The notes: generated from the sequence alone by a model not told the origin. Positions 7,106 to 14,733 are shown, counted from the stretch's first letter. The stretch: DNA of 16,184 bases from an uncultured Variovorax sp. (GCA_946478645.1 CAMLCW010000075.1:1-16184), one strand, 5' to 3'. Made by a program: numbers and translations.

Positions 7106-7830
7106 AGCAGGCCCACATCGTCTACTGCCATCCCGAGCCGAAATCGTTCGTCCATGCAATGAGCCGCACTGCGCGCGATGCGCTGGAGCGCACCGGCTGG
7201 GCCGTGAGCCAATCGGACCTCTATGCGAAGGGCTTCAATCCCGTGGCCGGGGCCGGCGACTTCGAAAGCCGCAGCGATCCCTCGCACCTGGTGTACTCGC
7301 TCGAGCAGCGCCATGCGCGCGCGCAGGGCACGCTGGCCCCCGACATCCTGGAAGAGCTCGAGCCCGTGCTGGCCGCCGATTTGCTCGTGCTCGCGTTTCC
7401 CGTGTTCTGGTTCTCGGCGCCCGCGATGCTGAAGGGGTGGTTCGACCGCGTGCTGCTGTCGGGTACCTTCTATGGCGGACGACGCGTGTACGACCGGGCC
7501 GGCATGGTGGGCCGGCGCGCGATGGTGCTGACTGCGCTCGGAGGCAGGGCGCACATGTTCGGCCCCGATGCGCTCCATGGCGCGTTGCCGATGGGCATGC
7601 TGCGGCATCTGATGCAGGGGACGCTGGGCTATGTCGGCTATTCGGTGCTCGAGCCCTTCATTGCCTACCACGTGCCCTACGTGAGCGACGAGGCGCGGCG
7701 CGAGATGCTTTCGTCGCTCGATGCGGTCGTGGCCAACCTGGACGATCGGCCCTTGCTGCCGATGCCGTCGCTGGAGCGTTTTGACGAGCAGTTCCGCCCG
7801 ATGGACGGGGGAGCGACGGCGGGGGCGTAG
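7102..7830 (+). CDS. NAD(P)H:quinone oxidoreductase, flavodoxin-like fold (NQO1/MdaB/KefF type)
   Basis: A 242-residue flavodoxin-fold protein. Marks: an N-terminal strand and 'YCHPEPKSFVHAM' phosphate-binding loop of the NQO family, 'GFNPVAGAGDF', then the hallmark 'FPVFWFSAPAMLKGWFDRVL' beginning near residue 95 with 'GTFY' after it, and 'LTALGGRAHMFG' where the family has its flavin/quinone loop. FMN/FAD-dependent two-electron reduction of quinones or other electrophiles by NAD(P)H is expected. It is the last gene of the plus operon, overlapping the crotonase by 4 bp (ATGA), and ends with TAG 16 bp from the convergent ligase gene. Its role beside CoA enzymes is unclear: reduction of a quinonoid or unsaturated intermediate, or redox protection. 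Cytoplasmic, no signal peptide. Confidence 0.9.
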   Translation: MKQAHIVYCHPEPKSFVHAMSRTARDALERTGWAVSQSDLYAKGFNPVAGAGDFESRSDPSHLVYSLEQRHARAQGTLAPDILEELEPVLAADLLVLAFPVFWFSAPAMLKGWFDRVLLSGTFYGGRRVYDRAGMVGRRAMVLTALGGRAHMFGPDALHGALPMGMLRHLMQGTLGYVGYSVLEPFIAYHVPYVSDEARREMLSSLDAVVANLDDRPLLPMPSLERFDEQFRPMDGGATAGA

Positions 7831-7846
7831 CGGGCGGCCCAGGACC
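7831..7846. other. 16-bp convergent gap between the two operons
   Basis: This short GC-rich gap separates the stops of the oxidoreductase gene (+) and the ligase gene (-). There is no T-run or clear terminator hairpin. A short GCGGGC (7830-7835) / GCCCGC (7865-7870) inverted repeat with a 29-nt loop is the only feature and is weak. Confidence 0.4.
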
Positions 7847-9493
7847 TCAACGGGGTCGTGGACTGCCCGCAAGCGCACGCAGCTCGACGCCCTGTGCCTT
7901 GCGGTCCCAGGTGGAGAGCGTCACGCCGCGCTCGCGCAGTGCGGCCTTGCGGACCTTGTTCGTGGGCGTGCGCGGCAGGTCGTCCAGGGTGTCGATGTAG
8001 CGTGGCACCATGAAGTGAGGCAGGCTGCGTGCGAGGTGCGCGAGCAACGCCAGGGCGTCGAAGCTGCCGGCTGCGGGCACGACGACCAGCAGCACGTCGT
8101 CGTCGCTTTCGAACTCGGAAGGCACGCCCACCGCGGCGCATTCCTGCACCGAAGGGTGCTGCAGCGCGGCCACCTCGATCTCGTACGAAGAGATGTTCTC
8201 GGCGCGGCGGCGGATGCGATCGCCCAGGCGATCGACGAAGTGATAGCAGCCGTCCTCGTCCCGCCATGCGAGGTCGCCGGTGTGGAACCACAGGTTGCGC
8301 CACGCCTTCTGCGTGGCTTCGGGCATGCCGAAGTAGCCCTGCATCAGCGTCCACGGGCGGCGGCCGCGAACCACGATCTCGCCGGTGCTTCCAGCGGGCA
8401 CCGGCAGGTCGGTGTCGGGGTCGACCAGCTGGAGTTCGTACTCGTCGGAGACGAGCCGGCCGCACCCGGGGCGCAGCGGCTCGTCCAGCGAGTTCCACAA
8501 CGGGATGTTGACCTCGGTCATGCCCCAGACCTCGAGGCCGCGCACCCCGAAGCGGCGTTCGAAATCGGCCGCGATGTGCTGCGGAAACGGCGACGTGGCG
8601 AGGCGCTGAAGCGGGTTGCGGGCATCGTCCGGTCGCTCGGGCGTCGCATGGATCATCTCGAGCATCGGGCCGTGCCCGATCGACACGGTGGCGCCGCAGG
8701 CCCGAATGCGGGGCAGCCAGTCGGCGGCGCTGAAGACGCGGTCCATGCAGACCCGGGCGCCGGCGATGAGCGCTGCATAGACGGCCACGTAGCGCGGCGA
8801 CATGTGGAACAGCGGATGGAAGATGTAATAGGCGTCGTCAGCCCCGAGCTTGAGCTGCTGCGCGCTTTCCAGCGACACCAGGTAGGTCTGGGCATGCGGC
8901 AGCATCACGCCCTTGGCCGGACCCGAGGTGCCGGAGGTGAAGATGATCGAGGCCAGGTCTTGCGGCTGGGCGCCGGGTGCTTGCCAGTCCGCCGGGGGTT
9001 CGTCCGGCAACGGCAGCGGCGCAGATCGCAGACGCGCGAAGCGCACGTGCTCCGGTGGCGCTGCGGGTTCGCTCTCGTCGTCGAAGTGAAGCGCGTCATC
9101 GAGCAGCGGAAGCTGCGCCTCGCACTCGGACAGCGCGGCGAGATGGCGCCGCGCCACCAGCATCAGGCGCGCCTGCGCGGTGTTGATCGCGTGTTCCAGC
9201 GGCCGGCCGCGATAGGCGGTGTTGATGGTGACGTCGACCGCGCCGAGCAGGTTCAGCGCAAACCAGCAGCGCAGGGTGGTGAGGCAGTTGCCACCCATCA
9301 CCACCACCCGGTCGCCCGGCGCGACGCCCTGCCGCTGCAGCGCCTCGGCCAGTGCCTGCACCTGCAGCTGCAGCGTGCGAAAACCGACGGGCTCGCCGCC
9401 GGCCATGCCGATGAAGGGCGCATCGCCCGATCGTGCGACGCGCTGCGCCAGCGCATCGCCCAGGGTCCATCGTTCGAAGGGCAGGTCGAGCAT
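7847..9493 (-). CDS. Acyl-CoA synthetase / AMP-dependent CoA ligase (CaiC-like)
   Basis: A 548-residue adenylate-forming enzyme that activates a carboxylate with ATP to an acyl-AMP and then an acyl-CoA. Motifs: P-loop FTSGTSGPAKG (185-195), WGMTE (323-327), HTGDLAW (404-410), 'DRLGDRIRRRAENIS' hinge/A8 region (421-435) and the C-terminal catalytic lysine in PTNKVRK (Lys513). The 'RIRRRAENISSYEIE' stretch resembles CaiC (crotonobetaine/carnitine-CoA ligase) and related short-acid ligases. Substrate specificity is not fixed by what I can read. The start is ATG at 9493 with GAGAGGA 3 nt upstream. It is the last gene of the minus operon, 24 bp after the enoyl-CoA hydratase. It faces the plus operon across 16 bp with no obvious terminator. 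Together with the upstream CoA-transferase it offers a second way to load CoA. Confidence 0.93.
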   Translation of the reverse strand: MLDLPFERWTLGDALAQRVARSGDAPFIGMAGGEPVGFRTLQLQVQALAEALQRQGVAPGDRVVVMGGNCLTTLRCWFALNLLGAVDVTINTAYRGRPLEHAINTAQARLMLVARRHLAALSECEAQLPLLDDALHFDDESEPAAPPEHVRFARLRSAPLPLPDEPPADWQAPGAQPQDLASIIFTSGTSGPAKGVMLPHAQTYLVSLESAQQLKLGADDAYYIFHPLFHMSPRYVAVYAALIAGARVCMDRVFSAADWLPRIRACGATVSIGHGPMLEMIHATPERPDDARNPLQRLATSPFPQHIAADFERRFGVRGLEVWGMTEVNIPLWNSLDEPLRPGCGRLVSDEYELQLVDPDTDLPVPAGSTGEIVVRGRRPWTLMQGYFGMPEATQKAWRNLWFHTGDLAWRDEDGCYHFVDRLGDRIRRRAENISSYEIEVAALQHPSVQECAAVGVPSEFESDDDVLLVVVPAAGSFDALALLAHLARSLPHFMVPRYIDTLDDLPRTPTNKVRKAALRERGVTLSTWDRKAQGVELRALAGSPRPR

Positions 9494-9517
9494 CAGTCCT
9501 CTCGCGGGCAGTGGAGA

Positions 9518-10294
9518 TCAGCGGTGTTTGTACACCGGCTTTCGCTTGGCGGCGAAGGCCGCGGCGCCTTCCTTATGGTCTTCCAGCGCGAAGGTGGTGT
9601 GGGCGAGCCGGCGCTCGAAGCGCACCCCTTCGGCCAGCGGCACCTCGAAGGAGCGGTTGACCGCCTCCTTGGTCAGGTAGATGATCGGCCGCGACAGTTC
9701 TGCGATCTGGGTGGCCACGCGCAGCGCTTCGGGCAGCAGCTCCGCCGATGCGACGATGCGGCTCACGAGGCCGCAGCGCTCGGCTTCGGCCGCGTCCATC
9801 ATCCGGCCCGTGAGGCACATCTCCATCGCCTTCGACTTGCCGATGGAACGCGACAGGCGCTGCGTGCCGCCGGCGCCGGGCATCACGCCGACCTTGACTT
9901 CGGGCTGTCCGAAGCGGGCGTTCTCCGAGCACAGGATGAAGTCGCACATCATGGCCAGCTCGCAGCCGCCGCCGAGTGCGAGCCCGTTGACCGCCGCGAT
10001 GATGGGCTTGCGGCAGCGCGTGGCTTCTTCCCAGTTGCGGGTGATGAAGTCTTCGAGCAGCGCGTCAGCGTAGCCCTTGTCGGCCATTTCCTTGATGTCG
10101 GCACCCGCCGCAAAGGCGCGGCCGCTGCCCGTGAGCACCATGCAGCCGATCGCATCGTCGGCCTCGCAGTCGCGGATGTGGGCGGTGAGCTCGTCCATCA
10201 GCTGCGTGCTCAGCGCATTCAGCGCCTCGGGGCGGTCCAGGGTGATCAGGCCCACCGGCCCTTGCTTCTCCAGCAGAACGATCGGCTTCGCCAT
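9518..10294 (-). CDS. Enoyl-CoA hydratase (canonical crotonase)
   Basis: A 258-residue protein, the classic length. All hallmarks are present: AAGADIKEMA (63-72) and ALGGGCELAMMCD (106-118) form the oxyanion hole, and both catalytic glutamates are kept: Glu112 in GGGCELAMM and Glu132 in FGQPEVKVGV, followed by MPGAGGTQRL. These match rat mitochondrial enoyl-CoA hydratase residues 144 and 164. Hydration of a trans-2-enoyl-CoA to the (S)-3-hydroxyacyl-CoA is predicted. The start is ATG at 10294 with GGGAGG upstream, 2 bp after the MaoC-like gene's stop, so the two are co-translated. Of the three crotonases in the window it is the only one with both hydratase glutamates. PaaF, EchA and FadB-like are all possible names; I make no gene-symbol claim. 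Confidence 0.94.
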   Translation of the reverse strand: MAKPIVLLEKQGPVGLITLDRPEALNALSTQLMDELTAHIRDCEADDAIGCMVLTGSGRAFAAGADIKEMADKGYADALLEDFITRNWEEATRCRKPIIAAVNGLALGGGCELAMMCDFILCSENARFGQPEVKVGVMPGAGGTQRLSRSIGKSKAMEMCLTGRMMDAAEAERCGLVSRIVASAELLPEALRVATQIAELSRPIIYLTKEAVNRSFEVPLAEGVRFERRLAHTTFALEDHKEGAAAFAAKRKPVYKHR

Positions 10295-10296
10295 GC

Positions 10297-10761
10297 TCAG
10301 GCCTCCCGTGTTTCCAGCGCGACGAAGCGCAGCACATGCTCGCCCACCAGCACCACTTCGTCGTTCTGGTTGGTGACCTTCAGTGCGGCGTAGGCGCGGT
10401 CGCGCTCGACATCGATGCGTGCAATCTCGTAGTGGATGCGGATGGTGTCGCCGAAGAAAACCGGCGCGACGAAGCGCAGGCGGTCGTAGCCTGCGGAGAC
10501 GCCGTCGACGCGGTATTTGAGACCGAACATGGCGGCCGCCGCCGAGGTGAAGCCCACGACCAGCGCGCCCTGCGCGATGCGGGTGCCGAAGCGCGAGCCT
10601 TTCATGTAGCGCTCGTTGATGTGGTTGGGCGAGAAATCGCCGCAGATGCCCGCGAAGAGATAGACGTCCGATTCCGAGATCGTCTTCTCGATGGCGATCT
10701 TGTCGCCGATCTTGATGTCGCGGATGGTGGCGCGGGGGCCGGTGTCGAAGTCGACGAACAT
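10297..10761 (-). CDS. MaoC-like (R)-specific enoyl-CoA hydratase/dehydratase domain protein
   Basis: A 154-residue single hot-dog domain of MaoC/R-hydratase type. The motif is FAGICGDFSPNHINERY (36-52): Asp42 and His47 are at the positions of the catalytic pair in the 'GDxNPxHxD' motif, with Ser44 replacing the usual Asn and Asn49 the usual last Asp. 'GTRIAQGALVVGFTSA' matches the following helix of the fold. These enzymes hydrate trans-2-enoyl-CoA to the (R)-3-hydroxyacyl-CoA or act as dehydratases. Here it sits next to an (S)-type crotonase, so the stereochemical role is open. The start is ATG at 10761 with GGAGA at 10767-10771 upstream. A 54-bp gap separates it from the CoA-transferase, the largest gap in this operon apart from the window edge. 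It is followed by the crotonase after 2 bp. Confidence 0.9.
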   Translation of the reverse strand: MFVDFDTGPRATIRDIKIGDKIAIEKTISESDVYLFAGICGDFSPNHINERYMKGSRFGTRIAQGALVVGFTSAAAAMFGLKYRVDGVSAGYDRLRFVAPVFFGDTIRIHYEIARIDVERDRAYAALKVTNQNDEVVLVGEHVLRFVALETREA

Positions 10762-10815
10762 GGTTGTCTCCGTTGTGGTGGTAAGTGGGTGTGGTGTCTC
10801 GACGCCGGGGCTGCG

Positions 10816-12015
10816 TCAGGCAATGACCTGCTCGCGGCGCAGCCGCTCGATGTCGGCGGCGGTGTAGCCCAGCTCCGAGAGCACTTCGTCGTTGTGCTGG
10901 CCGGGCAGCGGCGCGGCGCGGGCCGCAAGCTGCGGGGCGGCCGACATGTGCAGTGGATTGCCCACGGTGCGTACGCGGCCGTGCACCGGATGATCGAACT
11001 CGATCAGCATGCCGTTGGCGCCGATCTGCTCCTGGGCGATCGCCTCGCCGAGCTCGAGCACTGGCGCGCAGAGCACGTCTTCGCGGTCGAGCCGCTGCAG
11101 GCACTCGGCCGTGGTGTACCTGGCGAAGGCCGGCGCGAGGATCGCGAAGATCTCGCTGCGCTTCGGTCCCCAGGATGCCTTGTCGGCGTACTCTGGGCGG
11201 GCCGACAGGTCTTCGATCTCGAGTGCGCGGCACAGGTCGGCCAGCGGGTTCGGCCTGAACACGCCGACCAGCGTGACCGCCCCGTCTCGGGTCGGGAAGA
11301 TGCCGATCAGGTTCTGCGTGACCCAGTTGACGGGCTTGTCGCGCAGCAGCTGCTGCGTGACTTCCTGCTGCTGCATCGTGAGCAGCACGTCGAGCAGGCA
11401 CACGTCGATGCGCTGCCCGAGCCCCGTGCGCTCGCGCTGGTAGAGCGCCATCAGGATGCCCTGCGCGAGGATCATGCCGGAGGTGAAGTCGCCCAGCGCC
11501 GTTGGAAAGAGCTGCGGCACGCCTTGCGCATCCGGGTTGCGCGAGGCGATGCCCGAGAGCGATTGCGCAAGGAAGTCCTGGCCGCCCTTGTGCGCCAGCG
11601 GCCCAGCCGGACCGAAGCCCGAGCCGGCGGCATAGATCAGCCGCGGATGCCGCGCATGCAGTGCGTCGAAGCCCAGCCCCAGGCGCTCCGCGACGCCGGG
11701 GCGGAAGTTGTGCACCAGCACGTCGGCGCGCTCGAGCAGCTGGTGCACGATCTGGCGGCCGGCCTCCGACCCCATGTCCATCATCATCCCGCGCTTGTTG
11801 CGGTTGAGGGCCAGGAAGTAGGCGCTCTGGCCGTCCGGTTCGGTGATGTAGGGGTCGGTCGTGCGCGAGATGTCGCCATCGCCGGGCCGCTCGATCTTCA
11901 CGATCTCCGCGCCGAAGTCGCCGAGCACCTGCGTCGCGCAGGGCCCGAACTGGACCTGGGTCAGATCGACGATGCGCACCCCATGCAGGGGAAGGGTCTT
12001 GTCAGCCGTCATCAT
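10816..12015 (-). CDS. Class III CoA-transferase (CaiB/BaiF family), second copy
   Basis: A 399-residue protein with the family's ordered motifs: LHGVRIVDLTQVQFGP (10-25), FGAEIVKIE (34-42), NRNKR (71-75), HNFRPG (102-107), 'GSGFGPAGPL' (131-140), 'GGQDFLAQ' (144-151) and 'QRIDVCLLDVLL' (201-212). It has Asp209 at the place of the nucleophilic Asp of formyl-CoA transferase/CaiB. The plus-operon paralogue has Glu at the corresponding position, so the two differ at the most informative residue. The start is ATG at 12015 (a second ATG follows at 12012), with only a weak AAGG upstream. Stop TGA at 10816. It follows the ABC binding-protein gene after 25 bp. It likely activates the imported acid (or an exchange partner) by CoA transfer; donor and acceptor unknown. 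Confidence 0.94.
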   Translation of the reverse strand: MMTADKTLPLHGVRIVDLTQVQFGPCATQVLGDFGAEIVKIERPGDGDISRTTDPYITEPDGQSAYFLALNRNKRGMMMDMGSEAGRQIVHQLLERADVLVHNFRPGVAERLGLGFDALHARHPRLIYAAGSGFGPAGPLAHKGGQDFLAQSLSGIASRNPDAQGVPQLFPTALGDFTSGMILAQGILMALYQRERTGLGQRIDVCLLDVLLTMQQQEVTQQLLRDKPVNWVTQNLIGIFPTRDGAVTLVGVFRPNPLADLCRALEIEDLSARPEYADKASWGPKRSEIFAILAPAFARYTTAECLQRLDREDVLCAPVLELGEAIAQEQIGANGMLIEFDHPVHGRVRTVGNPLHMSAAPQLAARAAPLPGQHNDEVLSELGYTAADIERLRREQVIA

Positions 12016-12040
12016 GCAAAGCCTTGCTCGGTCTCGGGGG

Positions 12041-13201
12041 TCACTTCGGGTCGAGGTTCTTGAACTTGCCGTCGCGCACCGTGACGTAGAACAGCGTTTC
12101 CTTGGTCCAGCTGTCATGGTCGGTGGGCGAGAACCGGATCGGCGCGGCCGCGTAGCCCTTGATGGGGCCCATGGACTCGACCTTGTCGCGCAGGCTCGGG
12201 CCGTCGGTGGCGCCGGCCTTGAGTGCCTGCACCACGGTGGCCATGGCGTTGGCACCCAGCAGCGCGCCGAAGCCGGCCACGCCGCCCTTGTTCTTGAGCA
12301 GGTCGAACAGATCGACGAGCGGTCCCGCCTCGTCGGGGTTCACCAGCGCGGGCGCGATCAGGTTCTCGGCCGCCTTGCCGCCGTTCTTGATGATCTGCTT
12401 CTGCACGATGCCCGCCATGCCATAGACCGGCACGTTCAGCCCCACTTCCTGCAGCTTGCGCAGCAGCGCGCCGGCCGAGCCGGTGCTGGAGGTGGCGAGG
12501 AACACCGCGTCGGGCTTGGCATTGCGGATGCGCATGGCATGTGCGGTGAGGTCGGTCGCGGCCTTGGGGGCGGAGGTGTGCTCCACCACTTCGACCTGGC
12601 CGTTCTTCTTGGCCACCTTTTCCATCATCGCGGACGCCTGCTGGCCGTAGGCGTCTTCCTCGGAAAAGATGGCCAGGCGCTTGCGCTTGTCGGCCACGAT
12701 GCGGTCGAAGCTGGCCGGCAGGTCGGTGTCGATCGGCACGGACATGCGGAACATCCACTTGGAAAACGCCTCCTTCGGATCGGTCACCGATTGCGTGCCG
12801 ACCATCGGGAACACCGGCACCTTGGACCGCATCGCGAGGTCGGCGAAGGCCAGCGTTTCCGATCCGGTGGTGGCCCCGATGATTGCGATCACCTTGTCGT
12901 CCAGGATCACCTGGTTGGCCAGGCGCGCCGCCTCCGTCGGGTTGGTCTTGGTGTCTTTCACGATCAGCTCGATCGGGCGGCCGTTGATGCCGCCCGCGGC
13001 GTTGGCGCGCTCGGTGACCGCCTCGATGGCGGCGCGTTCGTCCGCTCCGTAGGCCGCCGCCGGGCCGGACAACGCGAGCAGCAGCCCGACGCGGAAGGGC
13101 TCGCCCTTGGCGGCCTGCGCGGCGGCATGGAGGGGAAGGCCGGTGATGCCGAGCGCGAGCGCGGCGGCCAGTGTGAGTCGTCTGCCGGTACGGTGGTCCA
13201 T
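12041..13201 (-). CDS. Branched-chain amino-acid-type ABC transporter substrate-binding protein (LivK-like)
   Basis: A 386-residue periplasmic binding protein of the Leu/Ile/Val (type I) group. The signal peptide covers about residues 1-28 (TGRRL, then a hydrophobic ALALGITGLPL run and an HAAAQA cleavage site). The mature domain shows FRVGLLLALSGPAAAYG, INGRPIELIVKDTKTNP, VIAIIGATTGSETLA and the later 'AIFSEEDAYGQQ', all typical of LivK/AmiC-like folds. Ligands in this group range from branched amino acids to aromatic and short-chain acids. The gene lies with livH-M-G-F upstream and CoA enzymes downstream, so the ligand is probably an organic acid that is then CoA-activated (inference). The start is ATG at 13201 with AGGAGA at 13208-13213. 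It is 19 bp after livF. Confidence 0.92.
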   Translation of the reverse strand: MDHRTGRRLTLAAALALGITGLPLHAAAQAAKGEPFRVGLLLALSGPAAAYGADERAAIEAVTERANAAGGINGRPIELIVKDTKTNPTEAARLANQVILDDKVIAIIGATTGSETLAFADLAMRSKVPVFPMVGTQSVTDPKEAFSKWMFRMSVPIDTDLPASFDRIVADKRKRLAIFSEEDAYGQQASAMMEKVAKKNGQVEVVEHTSAPKAATDLTAHAMRIRNAKPDAVFLATSSTGSAGALLRKLQEVGLNVPVYGMAGIVQKQIIKNGGKAAENLIAPALVNPDEAGPLVDLFDLLKNKGGVAGFGALLGANAMATVVQALKAGATDGPSLRDKVESMGPIKGYAAAPIRFSPTDHDSWTKETLFYVTVRDGKFKNLDPK

Positions 13202-13220
13202 GTGTCGTCTCCTGTGGTTG

Positions 13221-13979
13221 TCAATGAGAAAGCGCAGCGGCTTCCTTGCGCTGCAGATAGAGCCCGGCAATGCGCTCGCGGTCGGCGAGCGCGGCGCGCG
13301 GGCCGCTGTGAACGACCTTGCCGCCCACCAGCACGATGAAGCGGTCGGCCACGGCCTCGACCAGGTACTGGTTCTGCTCGACCAGCAGGATGGGCAGGCC
13401 CCGGGCCCGCAGGTCCAGGAGCACCTTCGCGAGCTCGTCGACGATGATCGGCGCCAGGCCCTGTGTGGGCTCGTCGAGAAGCAGCACGCGCGGGCTGCAG
13501 GCCATGCACTTGGCGACCGCCAGCATCTGCTGCTGGCCCCCGCTGAGCGCACCGGCCGCATCGTTCCAGCGCGTGCGCAGGAAAGGGAACAATGCGAGCG
13601 CGTCTTCGAGCGCCTGCTCGCGCTTGCGCCGGTCGGTCAGCAAGGCGCCCAGGCGCAGGTTGTCGGCGACCGTGAGCGAGGGAAACAACCCGCGGTTGTC
13701 GGGCACCGTGGTCAGGCCCATGCCGACGCGCTTCCAGCCCGGCATGGCATCGATGCGCTGGCCGTCGAGCGTGATGGCGCCGCTGCCGGACACCGTGCCA
13801 TTGAGCGCACCGATCAGGCTGGTCTTGCCCGCGCCGTTGGGGCCGATCAGCGCCACCAGTTCGCCTGGCGCCACCCGCAGGTCCACCGGGTAGCACGCGG
13901 TGAGGTTGCCGTAGCGCGCGGCCACGCCCTCGACCTGCAGGCCGCGCAAAGGGGGAAAGGTCGGTTCAGGCTGCGACAC
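13221..13979 (-). CDS. livF: Branched-chain-type ABC transporter ATP-binding protein LivF-like
   Basis: A 252-residue ABC ATPase with Walker A GPNGAGKT (46-53), signature LSGGQQQML (144-152), Walker B LLLDEPTQGLAP (165-176), and the LivF-type 'VPDNRGLFPSLTV' after the Q-loop. The C-terminal 'LVEQNQYLVEAVADRF' is also typical. It would energise import through LivH/LivM. The start is GTG at 13979, set by GGAGG at 13985-13989 and the family-like MSQPEP start. A longer frame upstream overlaps LivG and lacks a ribosome-binding site. Its start overlaps the livG stop by 14 bp, so translation is coupled. Confidence 0.93.
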   Translation of the reverse strand: MSQPEPTFPPLRGLQVEGVAARYGNLTACYPVDLRVAPGELVALIGPNGAGKTSLIGALNGTVSGSGAITLDGQRIDAMPGWKRVGMGLTTVPDNRGLFPSLTVADNLRLGALLTDRRKREQALEDALALFPFLRTRWNDAAGALSGGQQQMLAVAKCMACSPRVLLLDEPTQGLAPIIVDELAKVLLDLRARGLPILLVEQNQYLVEAVADRFIVLVGGKVVHSGPRAALADRERIAGLYLQRKEAAALSH

Positions 13980-14733
13980 GTTGGCCTCCAAGGTATGCGG
14001 TGACCACTTCGGGATCGTTGACGACCTGCTGCGGCGGGCCGGAGGCAACCACTTCGCCGCGCACCAGCGCGAGCATGTGGTCGCTCAGTTCGGCGACGAA
14101 GCCGACGTTGTGCTCCACCAGCAGCACGCCGACGTTGCGTGCGGCCGCATCGCGGATGGCCCGCGCGAGCAGCGAGCGGTCGTGCTCGTCGACGCCCGCG
14201 GCGGGTTCGTCCAGCAGCAGGTACTGCGGCTCGCTGGCCAGCGCCCGCGCCACTTCGAGCAGCCGCAGCCGCCCGAGCGACAGCGCCCCCGAGCGCTGCA
14301 GCGGGTCGGCAGTGAGTTCGAACTGCGCGATCAGTGCGCGCGCCTGTTCGCGAAGGCGTGCGTCATGGCCGCGCCGTGCGCCGGTCGAGATGAAGCTGCC
14401 CGCCAGCGTCGGCTTGTTGCGCGAATAGAAGCCCAGCATCACCGCGTCGAGCACGCTCGCGTCCAGGTCCAGGCGCGGGGTCTGGAAGGTGCGCGAGATG
14501 CCCAGCTGGATGCGGCGGTCCATCGGCAGCTGAGAGATGTCGGTGCCGTCGAGTTCGACCGAGCCCTGCTGCGGCCGCGCCACGCCGGTCAGGCAGTTGA
14601 AGAGCGTCGTCTTCCCCGCGCCATTGGGGCCGACGAGTCCGGTGATGCGGCCCCGCTGAACCTGGACGCTGACGTTGGTCAGCACCTTGAGGCCGCCGAA
14701 GGCGATGCTCGTGTTGCGTGCATCCAGGCTCAT
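13966..14733 (-). CDS. livG: Branched-chain-type ABC transporter ATP-binding protein LivG-like
   Basis: A 255-residue ABC ATPase with Walker A GPNGAGKT (35-42), Q-loop GISRTFQTPRL (78-88) and Walker B YLLLDEPAAGV (171-181), the 'DEPAAG' form being typical of LivG. The signature is degenerate: 'LSLGRLRLLEVARAL' where family members usually have an L-x-Y/F-G-x-Q-R version of LSGGQ. It has the LivG-specific insertion between Q-loop and signature (about 105-150). It is partner to LivF in energising the LivHM permease. The start is ATG at 14733, overlapping the livM stop by 4 bp (ATGA). Confidence 0.93.
   Translation of the reverse strand: MSLDARNTSIAFGGLKVLTNVSVQVQRGRITGLVGPNGAGKTTLFNCLTGVARPQQGSVELDGTDISQLPMDRRIQLGISRTFQTPRLDLDASVLDAVMLGFYSRNKPTLAGSFISTGARRGHDARLREQARALIAQFELTADPLQRSGALSLGRLRLLEVARALASEPQYLLLDEPAAGVDEHDRSLLARAIRDAAARNVGVLLVEHNVGFVAELSDHMLALVRGEVVASGPPQQVVNDPEVVTAYLGGQRVAA
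13985..13989 (-). promoter_or_regulatory. Ribosome-binding site for livF GTG start
   Basis: GGAGG on the minus strand lies 5 nt before the GTG at 13979 and inside the livG reading frame. It decides between that start and an ATG at 14048. Confidence 0.7.

Noticed and set aside
7721..10393. 890-codon plus-strand open frame
   Set aside because: Antisense to the ligase and crotonase genes. High GC keeps shadow frames open, and the product is Arg/His/Gln-rich with no recognisable domain.
12016..12255. Upstream extension of the second CoA-transferase
   Set aside because: Would overlap the LivK-like gene. The extra residues are Arg/Ser/Pro-rich and unlike the family; the ATG at 12015 gives the standard N-terminus.
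10336..13339. Long plus-strand open frames opposite the CoA-transferase and LivK genes
   Set aside because: Antisense shadows of well-supported genes, with no ribosome-binding site or family motif.
13980..14048. N-terminally extended LivF start at 14048
   Set aside because: It adds a basic non-family peptide inside livG, while GGAGG sits just before the GTG at 13979.
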